Positions 18,701 through 28,800 of a stretch of 42,269 nt of DNA are shown in pieces. The stretch spans positions 1-42,269 of the forward strand of contig JAGBVI010000032.1 in the NCBI GenBank assembly GCA_017630395.1, in the 5' to 3' direction. The DNA comes from Paludibacteraceae bacterium (GTDB taxonomy: Bacteria; Bacteroidota; Bacteroidia; Bacteroidales; Paludibacteraceae). Within the stretch, counting starts at the first letter, position 1. Every line of letters begins with the position of its first letter. The translations under genes were made by a program, and so were the position numbers. The notes beneath the pieces are model-generated. The model saw only the letters and a list, made by a program, of their open reading frames with translations. It did no database searches and had not been told where the DNA came from.

Positions 18701-21700
18701 AGTATCGTTTAAGTTCCACTTACTAACAAATTGCCAATGAATTGTATTATTACCTGTTACAAATTTTTGAGTTGCCAAATCAATTAAAACAAATTCGTCA
18801 TCAACTTTAAAATGCGGAACAGCAACAACTAAATCATTGTTACATGGGTCTTTGGCAGTAGGAGCTTCAACATATTTCAATACTGAATCTTGTATAGCCT
18901 CACAAGTACCCTCATCAGCAATAACCTTAATTGTATCACTCAAAGCATCACAATCAACATTTAGAGGCATATTGTGAGAAGGCAGAATCCATTGATCACA
19001 AGTTGTTTTATTTCCATCTTCATCAGCAAAAACCCAGATTAATTTATACATGACTCCAGACTCCAAAGTATAACTATCAGGAATAGGATTAACACCATCC
19101 GTTGTCAAAATGCCCGGAATAGAATCTTTAGTACAAGCATCATAAGCTTTGTAGGACAATTTATCTAAAATATCTCGTTTCAAGTCTGCAAACTCATAAT
19201 CACAACCCTCCGGAGCAACCGGACGCAATGTATCAGGGTCTATTGTTGCACAATCAAAGAATGGAGGCGTATGGTCTTCAACTATAACAAGTTTATCGCA
19301 AGAAACTTGGTTACCTGCTTTGTCTGCAAAGATCCAACGAATCATAGTTGTACCTTTAGGGAAATTAATTGAATTCCAAACAATAGGAAGACCATCTGCA
19401 TCAACTACCAATTCAGTGATATCAAAAGCTCCATCTTCATTTGCATCATACCAACGCTCAATGACCGGATCAATATAATTTTTTCCTCCATCTGCTTTTA
19501 AGTCATCACACTCATCATATGCTTTTGGATGAACAATCAATTTCTCTAATTCAGCAGGTGTAATTTCACAGAAGTTATCAGAAACAGTTACTGTTACACT
19601 CGGAGATACCTCACAATCCTCAAGGATAGGTTTAATCATATCCTCAACAGTCAATTCCATAGAACAAGTATCCTTATTTCCTGCTGCATCAGAATAAATC
19701 CACAAAAATTGATGAACTCCAACAGGGTATTCTATCGACTCCAACTGTTCATCATAATAAACATTCACTCTGCCATCATTCATTGTAATTTTACCTACCA
19801 ACTGAGGGATCAACACTCCATCACAAGGGTCACTAAGAGTTGGTAGAGGTAATTGCAAATCTGCAAACGAAACTGAACATTCAGTTTGTGCTTCTACACT
19901 TTTAGTAGGATCCGGACATATTCCATCTGCAATAGGAGGTGTCACATCCCTGATTTCTAGAGATTGGTAACAAATAGTCCTATTTCCTGATTTATCCTCA
20001 AATACCCAAGCTATTGTATAGAATTTATTTCTTTCAAACAGAGTTGGTAAATCTGATAATGTTCCATTATTATCTAAATAAGGAACTCCGACAATAGGAT
20101 TAGGGTCACAAACATCTATTGCTTGGTGTGTGCCTAACAATAATCTTACATTCTCTAAAGTCGCATCACACTCAGACGAAGCCAACTTATAAACCAAATC
20201 TTTCAAATTTTCACAATCTGGGAAAGTTGGGCTAATTGTATCTAAAACATTAACAATTTGTTCACAAGAAACAGAATTTCCTGCACCATCTGTAAATGTC
20301 CATGTTATAATGGTTTGACCAAGTCTATAAGGATATCCAAATATATCCTTCCCATCATCACGCACACCTGTACCTTTGATTTTATCAGTGGCACTACCAA
20401 CAGGAGAACAAGGATCATTATCAACAGTCGGAACAGAAAGTCCGGCTTCAATTACTGCATTAGATGATGCTTCGCAAGCAGTTGGAGTTGTGTAAGCAGT
20501 AATAAGAGGCAACATAGAACAATCCACCTTAGGTGCAGTCTGATCTTCAATAATGATTGATTGAACACAAGTTGATTTGTTTCCTGACTTATCAGCAACA
20601 ATCCATGTCATGGTAGTTGTTCCGATTGGGAATGGTTCTGTCAATGCATCTGTAGAAGTAGAAATCCAATTATTAGAAACTCGTTCCCAAGAGAGTGTAA
20701 ATTCATCTAACTCAGTAGTACAATTGTCACTGACACCCAACTGTTCGACAGTTGGTTTAGTGAACCATGGAACTTCCGACGTTGGCAATTTACATTCATC
20801 ATTTGCTGCAAAAGTACCCTCTTTCTGCCAATCTCCACAAATAAGCGTAGGCGCAATGGTATCCAAGACAGTAACAAAAGATGTACATTCAGATTCTTTC
20901 TTTCCTTCAACATCCTTATGATTTTCAAAATACCATGTGATGGTATAGTTACCTTCTTTCAAAGGGTGAGCTGCAAATTCATCCAAATTCTTAAAGTTTG
21001 TAATTTTACTATATTTATACTTACAAACATGCGCATGAACCTGACTAGTATCATTACCACCATTTACGAACACTCTTGGAACCAAACGGGAAAGAGGTGA
21101 TTTATCTACATCTTCATAAGTATTCACCACAGTTGCCACTTCATTTCCAAGCGAGTCTCTCAATATCGCTTTGTACGGATAAACCGTCAAGACGATTGGA
21201 GTGGACAAACTATTGGAAGTAGAAAGAATTAAATTCTCAGAACCACTCAAAGAGTTATTTAATTGTTCTCTAACAAAATTTCCTGCGGGACCCATAGGAG
21301 CTGGTGGAGTACAAGACTCTAATTCCAAATAGTTGGTAAATTGATTCTCCGGTAAATTTCTGTCAAAATTAGGATCACAAAATACCGAAATATCAAAAGT
21401 ATTTTTTGCTTTATAAACTAGTTCATAATGAGTAGTTGTACCACCCATAGGATTCCACTCATAACGATCGTAACCCGTTGTATATTTCAAACTTGTAAGA
21501 TTATTAGGAAAAAATTTCAATGCATCTTCCATGCTGTAGATATTATTTCTCTCAGCAAATTTTTGTCTAAAGTTGAAATATAATCCATTAGGAACATAAG
21601 TCACTAGAGCAGTTGGCACCTTGTCCAAAGCGAAATTCAAAATAGCTTCACAATTATCGTCACTTTTTAATGTAACGTTACTACTTGTTGGACAAGAAGT

Positions 21701-24700
21701 AGCCGGGGTCTCATCTGATACTACAGTGATATTTTGTTGACAAGTAATACTATTCCCATCGGCATCAGTAAAGACGAAAGTCAATGTAGTGAGACCTTCA
21801 TAAAATTTATGTTCCTTTAAATCATCAATAGAAGTAATCTCCTTGGTTATTATTTGAGGAGTTTCAGGAGAACCTGGACGAACCGGGCCCGGTCCTTGAT
21901 TTGATGGACCAGGACCAACTAAAGTAATCTTAATCGTTGGATTCTCGTCACAGTTATCCTTATATTCTTCCAAGCTAGGGATACGAATAACCCCTGAATT
22001 AATCTCCGTTTTCAAAGTTGGAACGTACTTGTAACCATTCAATTCATCATCATCAGAGTAGCTAGCATATTCCTTGTAACTTTGACCTGTTGAAACTCCA
22101 ACATAGTTAGCTGTTACAATTACATCAGTTAAAGAATCACAAACAAAACTAGGAGCGTCTACGTCAACTACTGTGAACTCCTGCACACAATCATCATAAT
22201 TCTTCCTGTTAAACTTGTAAAATCTCCAAATCAAATGATAAGTTTCACCCTTGTCAAAAATCAACTTATCAAAGTCAGATTTAGGGATAGGAATTGTATC
22301 CGTGTCAGTTTTTTTCTTGTAGAACATCTCAGCCTCAATTTGAACACCAACATTGGTACAAACATCTTTAGCTGAAGGTTTTTGCCCTTCTTGTAAGAAA
22401 GCTTGATAACCATTAAATGACAGACCACAAACTCCCTTTTCCGTAGGGATATTACCCACTAGAGGAGAGGTACAAGTAACATCCGGTTTTGTATTATCAA
22501 TGACTTCAATTTTCTGTAAACAATAGACAACATTTTTGGACGCATCCTTGAACTCCCACAAGTTGTAACTTGTACCTACTTGATATGGATTATTCAATAA
22601 CACTAAAGAATCAAATTTTTCAGGTTCAGCAGATGGTACATCTGAAGATTCAGGGTTATAATATCTTCCAATGTATTTTCCTTCAATATCTCCATCCACT
22701 CCATTTAAGTCGGTTAAGATTGGAGGAGTTAATGTTGGAAGAGAGTCATGGAGCCCTGGATTTCCAAAACAGCCACCTTGATCTTCTGTATAGGTTCTGT
22801 GAGATGGAATATTTTCACAAGCCAAGTTTGGCTTTGTTACATCCTTAATTGTTACAATTGCTGTACAACTTGCCGATTTATTACATGCATCAATAACCGA
22901 ATAAGTTACCGTTGCAGTTCCTGCAGGAATTTTTACACTCTTAACCACTTCATCCCACTTATTTTTTGCAACTGAAAAATTAGTCGTAACAGATGATAAA
23001 TTTTTATCTAAAGGATTAGTGGTTACGACAACCTTAATGTCCGGATTGCTATCGCATCCCGCAGAAAACTCCGGCTTTGGCAATTCCAATGTATAGAATT
23101 TATCGGTAGGCCCTAAAGTAAAGACTTTGTCGTCCAACATATCACAATCAATAGTTGGTTCAACCAATTTATCTACTGTATAATTTCCTTTGACTGTGGC
23201 ATAACACCACTCGACATCTTTGATTTTTGCTGTGGCGATTATTGAACGCTCAGTCAAAAGTCCTTGACATGCAGAATCCTTAGGTAAAGTTACATTGGCA
23301 ACATTTCCGCCGAGCGTTTGTGCTGTGGCATTGTTCCAACTATAAACATACTCATAATAACTATATTTAGGATCTACTACCGCAGTGATGCCTTGCTCGT
23401 CATCGTTAGGACAAAGTTTTTTCTCTGACTCTGAAACATCAGGACCAAATCCATTTAATGACAAGGAAACTACCGGAGACTGGTACACTATGAATGAATC
23501 CAAAATTGGAGTTCCTGCAGGTTCTTCGTAGGTTGACCCATCAGAACTATTACGAACAGTGATAGGTTGAACTTTAACATAATATTTCCCGCGAGCATTT
23601 TCTGAGTTCAAAGAAACATATACTTTATCTCCGCGTCCGGTTGTTGCTCCTGCTGCAGTAAATTTCAAGTTAGTTGATGTGATATCTTTCCCGTCTGCAT
23701 CAATTAATGTCCATGAGTAACGAACATTAGGATTTGCATCAATCGGAGAGACAGCAAATTCATAATTAGATACCGGTGCACATAGGTCACTTACCGAAAT
23801 ATCTTTAGGTTGAACCGGCTCACAATCCTTACCGGTTACATTGAAGTAAAGATAATCACTCTCCCCTGTTGCAATAGTTTTTGCATCACCTACACGATAA
23901 CGACGTTTACCCAATTTTTCTACAGGAATATTGACTGTTTGATAATTCAATTTACTCACGTCATAACCATTCACAATCAACTTATCCCATCCTCCATTAT
24001 CATTCTCAACCTCCCAAACATAGTCAGCTCCATATGGGAAACCGGCAGCATTAACAGTAACATTCTCTCCAATACAAGCTGCACCGTTATCCATACAGAT
24101 AGACATAATATCTGCAGAAATATAATCAATAGCCATTTGTACACAACCAAATTGTTGGAACAATGGTTTCATCTCAAAAACAGTATTAGCATTTTTATTC
24201 ATTGCATCAAAACGCCCATAAAAATGGATTTCCATCCGCAACAATTTGTTTTGATATTCAGATTTGCAAAATAAATCTCCAACATTAATTTGATCAAACG
24301 ACTTATTAATAGACTTAATTCCTAAAGTATCACCCGATTGATCATCAATAATAAAAATATCAGCATGATCCGCATTTTGATAAAAATTCCCGTGGGATCC
24401 CTGCGAACACTCTAATTTAACCGAAGCATTACTACAATTACTTGAACATTTTAATCGTATATATGACTTAAGCGTCATTCTATAGTATTTATCATCCCAA
24501 ACCTGATTCTTTTTATCATCTAACAACAAAAATTTATAATGGAATGGGGTGCAATTCCCCACCTCTGAATTGGGGCTAGTAAACCAATAATAATTAGAAA
24601 AATTACCCTCATCATTTTTGGGTTTCAAATCGCCAAAAAAATCGCCGAAATCATTGGATACCTCACCTGTACAACCAGATGTCTCAAGAGTTATTTTTTG

Positions 24701-25216
24701 TTCTGGGAAATAGTTCTCTATTTGATCTAATGTACTATTAGTAAGTTGACCTAACGAATGAGAATTGGTATAATTAGGACTTTTTGGTGTAAAATCAGTT
24801 CCATTAATATACTCTCCACTGGATGATTGATGACACTCCTTCGCACACTCCGTTTCAACTTGCACAGAAACAGTATTAGTTTCGACCGGAGTAGCCAATC
24901 CCTGAGAACGAACTTTAAACATCACAGCAGAACTACCCATGTCCATAACAAAGGTATAAACACGAGATGGGTCACTGGATGTTCCACTTGCTTTCCAAGT
25001 GCTACCTCCATCTGTAGAAATCAAAATATCTGCCGCAACCGAACCCTCAGGAAATTTTGACGTGGTTAAAACTATCGGATCACCGGGACAAACCGATGCA
25101 GAACTTGCTCCATCAACCAACAAGGTTTGAGTCTGAGCAAATGCCCCACTACTTCCTAATAACACACAGAGAAATAAGGCAACCCACTTTGTCACCTTCT
25201 TGAAAATCGTTTCCAT
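12800..25216 (-). CDS. giant HYR-repeat cell-surface protein with CHU_C (T9SS type B) sorting domain
   Basis: About 4138 residues from the chosen ATG at 25216, which opens a signal peptide (METIFKKVTKWVALFLCVLL, cleavage near AFAQ) and has AGGGAG 8 bases upstream. The frame is open to 25297, but those 27 residues lack signal character. The N-terminal quarter holds Ig/PKD-like modules (SVCPGDPIVLTTS; CIGENVTVNAAGF). From about residue 730 to 3500 it is built of about 25-27 HYR-like modules of 70-130 residues, each with an early DCxxL cysteine, GTTTITW-F, and a late CxQ cysteine, suggesting one disulfide per module. A roughly 440-residue C-terminal block (from CGSDSS, near nt 14095) follows, ending in LPTAFTPYDKDGMNDVYMEG, VIFDRYGAKVFEG and a WDG motif of the CHU_C domain. 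The likely role is an adhesive or structural surface fibre exported by T9SS. It has its own promoter and terminator. Ligand unknown. Confidence 0.9.
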   Translation of the reverse strand: METIFKKVTKWVALFLCVLLGSSGAFAQTQTLLVDGASSASVCPGDPIVLTTSKFPEGSVAADILISTDGGSTWKASGTSSDPSRVYTFVMDMGSSAVMFKVRSQGLATPVETNTVSVQVETECAKECHQSSSGEYINGTDFTPKSPNYTNSHSLGQLTNSTLDQIENYFPEQKITLETSGCTGEVSNDFGDFFGDLKPKNDEGNFSNYYWFTSPNSEVGNCTPFHYKFLLLDDKKNQVWDDKYYRMTLKSYIRLKCSSNCSNASVKLECSQGSHGNFYQNADHADIFIIDDQSGDTLGIKSINKSFDQINVGDLFCKSEYQNKLLRMEIHFYGRFDAMNKNANTVFEMKPLFQQFGCVQMAIDYISADIMSICMDNGAACIGENVTVNAAGFPYGADYVWEVENDNGGWDKLIVNGYDVSKLNYQTVNIPVEKLGKRRYRVGDAKTIATGESDYLYFNVTGKDCEPVQPKDISVSDLCAPVSNYEFAVSPIDANPNVRYSWTLIDADGKDITSTNLKFTAAGATTGRGDKVYVSLNSENARGKYYVKVQPITVRNSSDGSTYEEPAGTPILDSFIVYQSPVVSLSLNGFGPDVSESEKKLCPNDDEQGITAVVDPKYSYYEYVYSWNNATAQTLGGNVANVTLPKDSACQGLLTERSIIATAKIKDVEWCYATVKGNYTVDKLVEPTIDCDMLDDKVFTLGPTDKFYTLELPKPEFSAGCDSNPDIKVVVTTNPLDKNLSSVTTNFSVAKNKWDEVVKSVKIPAGTATVTYSVIDACNKSASCTAIVTIKDVTKPNLACENIPSHRTYTEDQGGCFGNPGLHDSLPTLTPPILTDLNGVDGDIEGKYIGRYYNPESSDVPSAEPEKFDSLVLLNNPYQVGTSYNLWEFKDASKNVVYCLQKIEVIDNTKPDVTCTSPLVGNIPTEKGVCGLSFNGYQAFLQEGQKPSAKDVCTNVGVQIEAEMFYKKKTDTDTIPIPKSDFDKLIFDKGETYHLIWRFYKFNRKNYDDCVQEFTVVDVDAPSFVCDSLTDVIVTANYVGVSTGQSYKEYASYSDDDELNGYKYVPTLKTEINSGVIRIPSLEEYKDNCDENPTIKITLVGPGPSNQGPGPVRPGSPETPQIITKEITSIDDLKEHKFYEGLTTLTFVFTDADGNSITCQQNITVVSDETPATSCPTSSNVTLKSDDNCEAILNFALDKVPTALVTYVPNGLYFNFRQKFAERNNIYSMEDALKFFPNNLTSLKYTTGYDRYEWNPMGGTTTHYELVYKAKNTFDISVFCDPNFDRNLPENQFTNYLELESCTPPAPMGPAGNFVREQLNNSLSGSENLILSTSNSLSTPIVLTVYPYKAILRDSLGNEVATVVNTYEDVDKSPLSRLVPRVFVNGGNDTSQVHAHVCKYKYSKITNFKNLDEFAAHPLKEGNYTITWYFENHKDVEGKKESECTSFVTVLDTIAPTLICGDWQKEGTFAANDECKLPTSEVPWFTKPTVEQLGVSDNCTTELDEFTLSWERVSNNWISTSTDALTEPFPIGTTTMTWIVADKSGNKSTCVQSIIIEDQTAPKVDCSMLPLITAYTTPTACEASSNAVIEAGLSVPTVDNDPCSPVGSATDKIKGTGVRDDGKDIFGYPYRLGQTIITWTFTDGAGNSVSCEQIVNVLDTISPTFPDCENLKDLVYKLASSECDATLENVRLLLGTHQAIDVCDPNPIVGVPYLDNNGTLSDLPTLFERNKFYTIAWVFEDKSGNRTICYQSLEIRDVTPPIADGICPDPTKSVEAQTECSVSFADLQLPLPTLSDPCDGVLIPQLVGKITMNDGRVNVYYDEQLESIEYPVGVHQFLWIYSDAAGNKDTCSMELTVEDMIKPILEDCEVSPSVTVTVSDNFCEITPAELEKLIVHPKAYDECDDLKADGGKNYIDPVIERWYDANEDGAFDITELVVDADGLPIVWNSINFPKGTTMIRWIFADKAGNQVSCDKLVIVEDHTPPFFDCATIDPDTLRPVAPEGCDYEFADLKRDILDKLSYKAYDACTKDSIPGILTTDGVNPIPDSYTLESGVMYKLIWVFADEDGNKTTCDQWILPSHNMPLNVDCDALSDTIKVIADEGTCEAIQDSVLKYVEAPTAKDPCNNDLVVAVPHFKVDDEFVLIDLATQKFVTGNNTIHWQFVSKWNLNDTAWCSQVVTVLGNKKFNIDCDVVAPTYHDTILDCGPADPANLSIKTPWVADPCLTESDTAYKRMGVGVRSDSLAMTDPFPLGNTQIKWTFTDFTGAVDTFCIQDIEIRSREELIIDCDAIEDVHVEVAEGECTVDAKQVQLPTPQYALHPCLKDENGEPLKIEGVPSRGDNRDLDSSYYVGRTLIIWTFTDTTNTLAQPVDTCHSYVQVGDVNEMPVECENFPDTLIVLPDDKCELSWADVNFEVKPVVDLCTREIIDPVVYVTGLSEVIEYLDYKTYFVLQNGDEVDELEPTQVAVDTVVKLLNDLTFKLGASTITWEYNFKGTVFSCIQTISLKNKVAPSGGCESVPDELTIVAPSGECEIPTDALVDSLLNMLQPWPVAYDHCDVDKANPIKGKIYFEGKEITSDGSFSLPVGENKVQWVFIDTAINTVGDTCDKTLIIQSDMAPIFNCLSLDTLNFETDKCEYTYEWNDENIPQAKDTCTGEFFAGVGTRSDNEDLNAPYPMGKTVITWKFKSPYSTDSTICEQVVWVRTTAQPLFDCESLDTVQLFVLDGMCDEDVFTYLDTLTYPVAKDSCTGIEIPGIPLTKDTVEFSSESRFYVGDTTKIIWKFFHDSLNVTPKYCDQYVLVTSYNEPIFDCEALQEQDIKFEIAGCDTILGSDAIPTPAAIDYCTKDSVYGVGSRSDGKALDEPFPVGTTTITWLFKSPYSEISADCDQKVVVLSTQEIDFNCEDLDSIYVPIGDVNTCDTSGLILNAPVALHPCPEQSGVAEIKGVPFINKAVTITPNADSTEWTIDKIHVGLHKITWTFTDPSDPATLVVPVKECEQVLQIGDGTNASVDCENYPDTTIVLDPADCAISWEDMNLNIMPVYDVCSGELLVPTLSRSSGKAIEASMNPDSTLKIVAEDFTVGVDTIIWFFESIGAQCEQAILVKDNIAPEFDCDNFEPNHLTLTAPSGECEVIASAIYDSLVNLFEPWPFAIEKCTRDTIPGRVYLDEIATGNELLKGSSKNITVGDHKLVWLFIDSLINQVGAVCEKDFTLKSDMAPMFDCESLTDLKFDIEGCNTNSLTTDDIPTPQAKDACVDTLISGVGVRLNPDSTIQMDGTEPLPVLGVYPVGTTIIRWTFTSPFSNEEKVCYQNVVVKTTQEIDFDCESLEGEVIRISVNPLTLVSDPEAESSKIDTLHAIHPCPAESGVEFILGVPSIEGKEAFILSSDSTKWTIPALPADTYKVVWTFADTTETMVDPIKRCEQTLIVENLKDTLFCPPGRNQSTITCVTEESLPIFNSFEEFKAAGGWITDHNQFDASSFGYIEDSIGTPYCDQTRYVTYFVLDVRGDKISCTDTIFVKDNEAPIFAEMVDTFTIACDEELPIFEKAQVDDCDPDVKLNLDSVSHQGDNPSECNYYSYTIDYQWTAVDRCNNKSVYPFVLSVVDTIAPTINLPLDWSDTALSNYLKGCIFSVPDFEEDLRSEEVIQDNCSSLDNIKISQYPAAGDTIKKTTTIYITISDPCGKDTVVTKVVYVQERDEILSLDAYDITKCGSDSSVIDLWGQTTRFATGFRYLEYGGTWYPVPSNPVYDCYRDSISEESLVFSDNPLTYYDKFHPGPSDTDKEIQRSLTELKRMSRSGKYIFVAVDTATMCRDTASSYLTINERPRVAIESGIMTICELTTVDSLDLYSYVKCVDDMGSEITNEGWTLGEDVYSFVDSVIMANNEDNLIYFVENACGKTTSEDTYITFCDSIPSTTEDSLKWVGGSDKNLAMLRSEDYKTKDSVLLDVRKRFESEAIAINSTPDNPARIWKGEQVVLELNTDYKFDECLWYKVRGYFDYSPEVIKDSLNDEMDELLDIMEYSDLYELFENPEDTSVYYVTLTDGVCPAIPGQLLQVDVLPKLPTAFTPYDKDGMNDVYMEGRAVVIFDRYGAKVFEGDNGWDGTFKGRLADPGVYYSKVFLNSGMSLSGTIEIVKVK

Positions 25217-25601
25217 TCTATTCTCCCTATTCTTAATATAAAATTTTGTTTCCATAACCAACATTTTTTTTGAATCTCGCTTGATTCGTATTTCCATAAT
25301 ATCCTATCCATATAAGAAAGCCATTCAATCTCAACCTCTGCTTGAAATCAAGTTCACCTTCTCCATTCAAAAAGTATTCTACAGCATAAAAACTCATTGT
25401 AAATAAGCGTTTTACTATCCTACTATATTGCCAACTTCACATTAACAACCAATTAATTTGAACTCTTTTTACCTAACAAACTACTATTCAAAAAACTATA
25501 AAATCTACACTCAAACCTCACAACCACAATACTTAACTAAGCAGCAATTAAGCATAAAAAATCCAACATTAAATTCGTCCATTAACTTTAACTTCAAAAT
25601 G

Positions 25602-25632
25602 CAAAAATAATAAGATTTTCAAAAAAATCAAA
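25602..25632 (-). promoter_or_regulatory. Bacteroidota-type promoter for the giant HYR protein gene
   Basis: Read on the minus strand: TTTG (25632-25629), 19 bases, TATTTTTG (25609-25602). Full consensus match. Predicted start near 25595 leaves a leader of about 380 bases. The surrounding sequence is very AT-rich, so a chance match is possible. Confidence 0.45.
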
Positions 25633-25731
25633 ATTTATACTATTTTTATACTAGTGAGTTATAAATTACTCGAATAAATTATAATCCCTCTAAATGAACT
25701 CTTAACTCCCTTCAGAGAAAACTCTTTAAAC

Positions 25732-25763
25732 AAAAAAAAGCAAGTCGAGGACTCGACTTGCTT
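25732..25763 (-). terminator. intrinsic terminator of the 2530-residue HYR protein gene
   Basis: A perfect 12-bp stem AAGCAAGTCGAG (25738-25749) / CTCGACTTGCTT (25752-25763) with a 2-base loop. Read on the minus strand it is followed by eight T residues. It separates the two giant genes into different transcription units. Confidence 0.9.
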
Positions 25764-25824
25764 GCAAACGCTTTCTGACGAAAGCCAATCGAAATAACCT
25801 TAATTATAGCGAATTTTTTAATTT

Positions 25825-28800
25825 CTATTCTGTCTTCACTACTTCTATAGAGCCATTCAACACCACACCTCCACCTAAAACAACCTTACAGAAGTAAACT
25901 CCCGGATCAACCATCCGACCTTTATGCGTTCCATCCCAACCATTATTTCCTTCAAACACCTTGGCTCCATAACGGTCGAAAATCACAACCTCTCTGCCCT
26001 CCATAAATACATCATTTAAACCATCAACAACGTACGGTGTAAAGGCCGTAGGCAATGTAGGCAATACATCTACTTGTAACACATCACTCGCAATAGGCGG
26101 ACAAACACCGTCTGCCAAAGCTACATAGTATCTTGAAGTATCTTGAGGAGTTCCAACATAAGATCTTACTCCAAAGAAATCACTCGAAAATACTAACTCA
26201 TCAGGTTCATCCATCGGACTTGCTATCGCCTCCGCTGAGAAGTCACATAATCCTACTACTTTATACCAATTGCTATATGCAAATTGATATTCTGTGGACA
26301 AGTATAATGCAATTTCTTCAGACTCCCAAATTCTTGAAGGATTTTGTGGCTCTGATGTTAGTATTATTTGATTTTTATCAAAACGTTGACGTATTTTTAA
26401 CTGAATCTTATTGTCAACTTTTAACTCTTCGTTTCTGAGCAAAAGTAAATTATCTATGTTTCCTACCATTGCCAAACTATCCTCTGTAGTTAATGTCGCA
26501 TCTGTACAGAATGTAAAGTAAGAGTTATCAGATGTTGTGCGTCCACATGCGTTTTCAGAATAGAAAACTAACGATGACAAATCAGAGGTGTAGGTTACTG
26601 TGTCTGAATAGTGATACTCTTCTCCATTTAGCAACCAACCTCTCTTCGTAATTGGCATACCCATATCATCCTCACATGTCACCCAACTATCTAACTCAAC
26701 AGAATCCAAAACGGTTAATTCACACACTTCTCGCATTCCTGCAGGCATTGAAATTCTTGGTGCTTCGTTGATTGTAATGTCAACCGCAACAGTATCATAA
26801 CAGTAAGTCAAAGTATCCATCACTACATATATATACTTGCCACTCTGAGATTTTTTATTCAACGTTAATAACTTATTCAACTTTGAAGACAACTCTTCAC
26901 CCTTATAATTAGAGAATAGACTTGCATATGTTTGTGGATTGTCACTATATATCAAAGAGGATACATTCAATTCTCCTTCATAGCAATCATAAACCGGGGT
27001 TGCACTAACCTCTCCTTTCAATACAACATACTCTCCTTTTGAATTTTTTCTGATCGTTTCTTGCATGATTGATCCTGAAGCAAAGCGCAATTGTTGACTC
27101 CAAAGGTTAACTCCGGATGAATCTGATCCACAATGCACAGTATCTCGCGTCAATACAGTGATAACAGACTCTTTTGTAGGTACAACAATAACCTTTTGAA
27201 GAGTATCTTTATTTCCGCACATATCCTCAACAACAATATTCAAAATCGTTGTTCCGGAAAGCGGAGTAAACTCTGCAGGACTTTGATATACATTCAATGC
27301 GCTTGTGTCTGTACAATTGTCATACGAGAACGACTTAACGAAATCTCTAAAATCCGGAACCAAAAATTGACATCCTTTCTCAGCTATAGCAACCGATGTA
27401 TCAGTCCAACTTGCTGGAATATCAAATTGTGGCTTACTATCATCGATTATCTTAATATACTGAATTAAAACATTTTCATTTCCACAACGATCTGTTGCCA
27501 CCCACTTTCTTGCAATTGTGTAGTTGTAGTAATCACACAACTTAGGATCTCCTCCTCTATTGTTATATTCACTGTAAACCAACATAGGATTAGGGTCACA
27601 ATTATCAGCGATTGTAATCTCCGGTACAGACGGAATTTCTTCTTGATTTTGACAGAATATTGTCACATCTTTTGCCTCTCCTATAAATTCAGGTGCTTCA
27701 TCATCTACAACAGTTAACGTCTGCTCGCATGAAATTTCATTTCCTCTAACATCCAAAACTGAGTATATTCGTGTATAAGTCATTCTACAAGAATCTCCAA
27801 CAATAATTTCTGTAGGTTTGAATGTATGTGTTTGAATTTTGCTCTCATTGGTAAATGTTCCTCCTGCTGCCTTAAACGCCTCATAAGTTTGATATGGCGC
27901 AGGAACAGCTGCCAAACAAGAGATTGTTCCGCTTGCAGGGAAATCATTAGGACAAGTCATACCTTCCAAAACCCAATCGGATACTTGCAACACCTGAGTA
28001 CAAGATGCCTTGTTTCCAGATTTATCTTCAAACACCCAATAAATAGTGGTATTGCCAACAGGGAATTTATCCAAAAGTTCAATATTAGTTCCGTTTTCAA
28101 GAACTCCGTAAGCTGTTATTAATCCATCACATAAATCTTCCATTGTTGGATTAACCAACCCTTGAGCTTTTGCTTCTTCTAAAGTTAGGGCATCGGAGAA
28201 AGTAGATTCTACTGTCAGACCCACTTTTAGTGTATCAACTATATCCTCACATGGTGCATCCGGCGCAAACGTATCAACCACAATAATGTTTTGCGGACAC
28301 TCCTTGGTTGTAATACTATATGGAGACTCAAACAACCATACAATCGGAGTTGTTCCTACCGGATAAATATCTTTCAAGCCCATTGATGTTCCCGGAACAT
28401 CTGCTCCTGTACAAGAATCTTTTGCTATAGGCACATTTAAATTCAAAATTGCAGAAGAAAGTTCGCATTGTTCCATTGTCAGGTAAATAGTTGTATCTTG
28501 CAAAGAAGAACAATCAAATTGTGGAGCTCCATCTCCCAAAACAGTTATCATTTGCTCACAATATTTACCTACTGCGTTCATAGTATCACTCTTGAAAGTC
28601 CAAAGTACCATCAAGGTATCTCCAACCGACAATTGCGTTGGCAATGCCGAACCATCCAACTTCGTAGGAACTCCAATCACGTCATTGTTTGTACAAACAT
28701 CTTTTGCTATTGGATTTAATTTATTCAAAGTATCCAACAAGGCATCTCCCGTAGCATAACACTCTCCCGGCAACGTTCTCAACGCAATTGGTTTCAAATC

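Larger units (their letters stand above)
25217..25824. other. intergenic region between the two giant genes
   Basis: It holds the terminator of the upstream giant gene (25732-25763), a minus-strand promoter match (25602-25632), and about 380 AT-rich bases between that promoter and the downstream start codon. I see no further open frame, tRNA or repeat. Confidence 0.6.

Noticed and set aside
12800-25216. CRISPR-like or non-coding tandem repeats
   Set aside because: The repetition is at protein level with diverged DNA and unequal spacing; it belongs to HYR modules.
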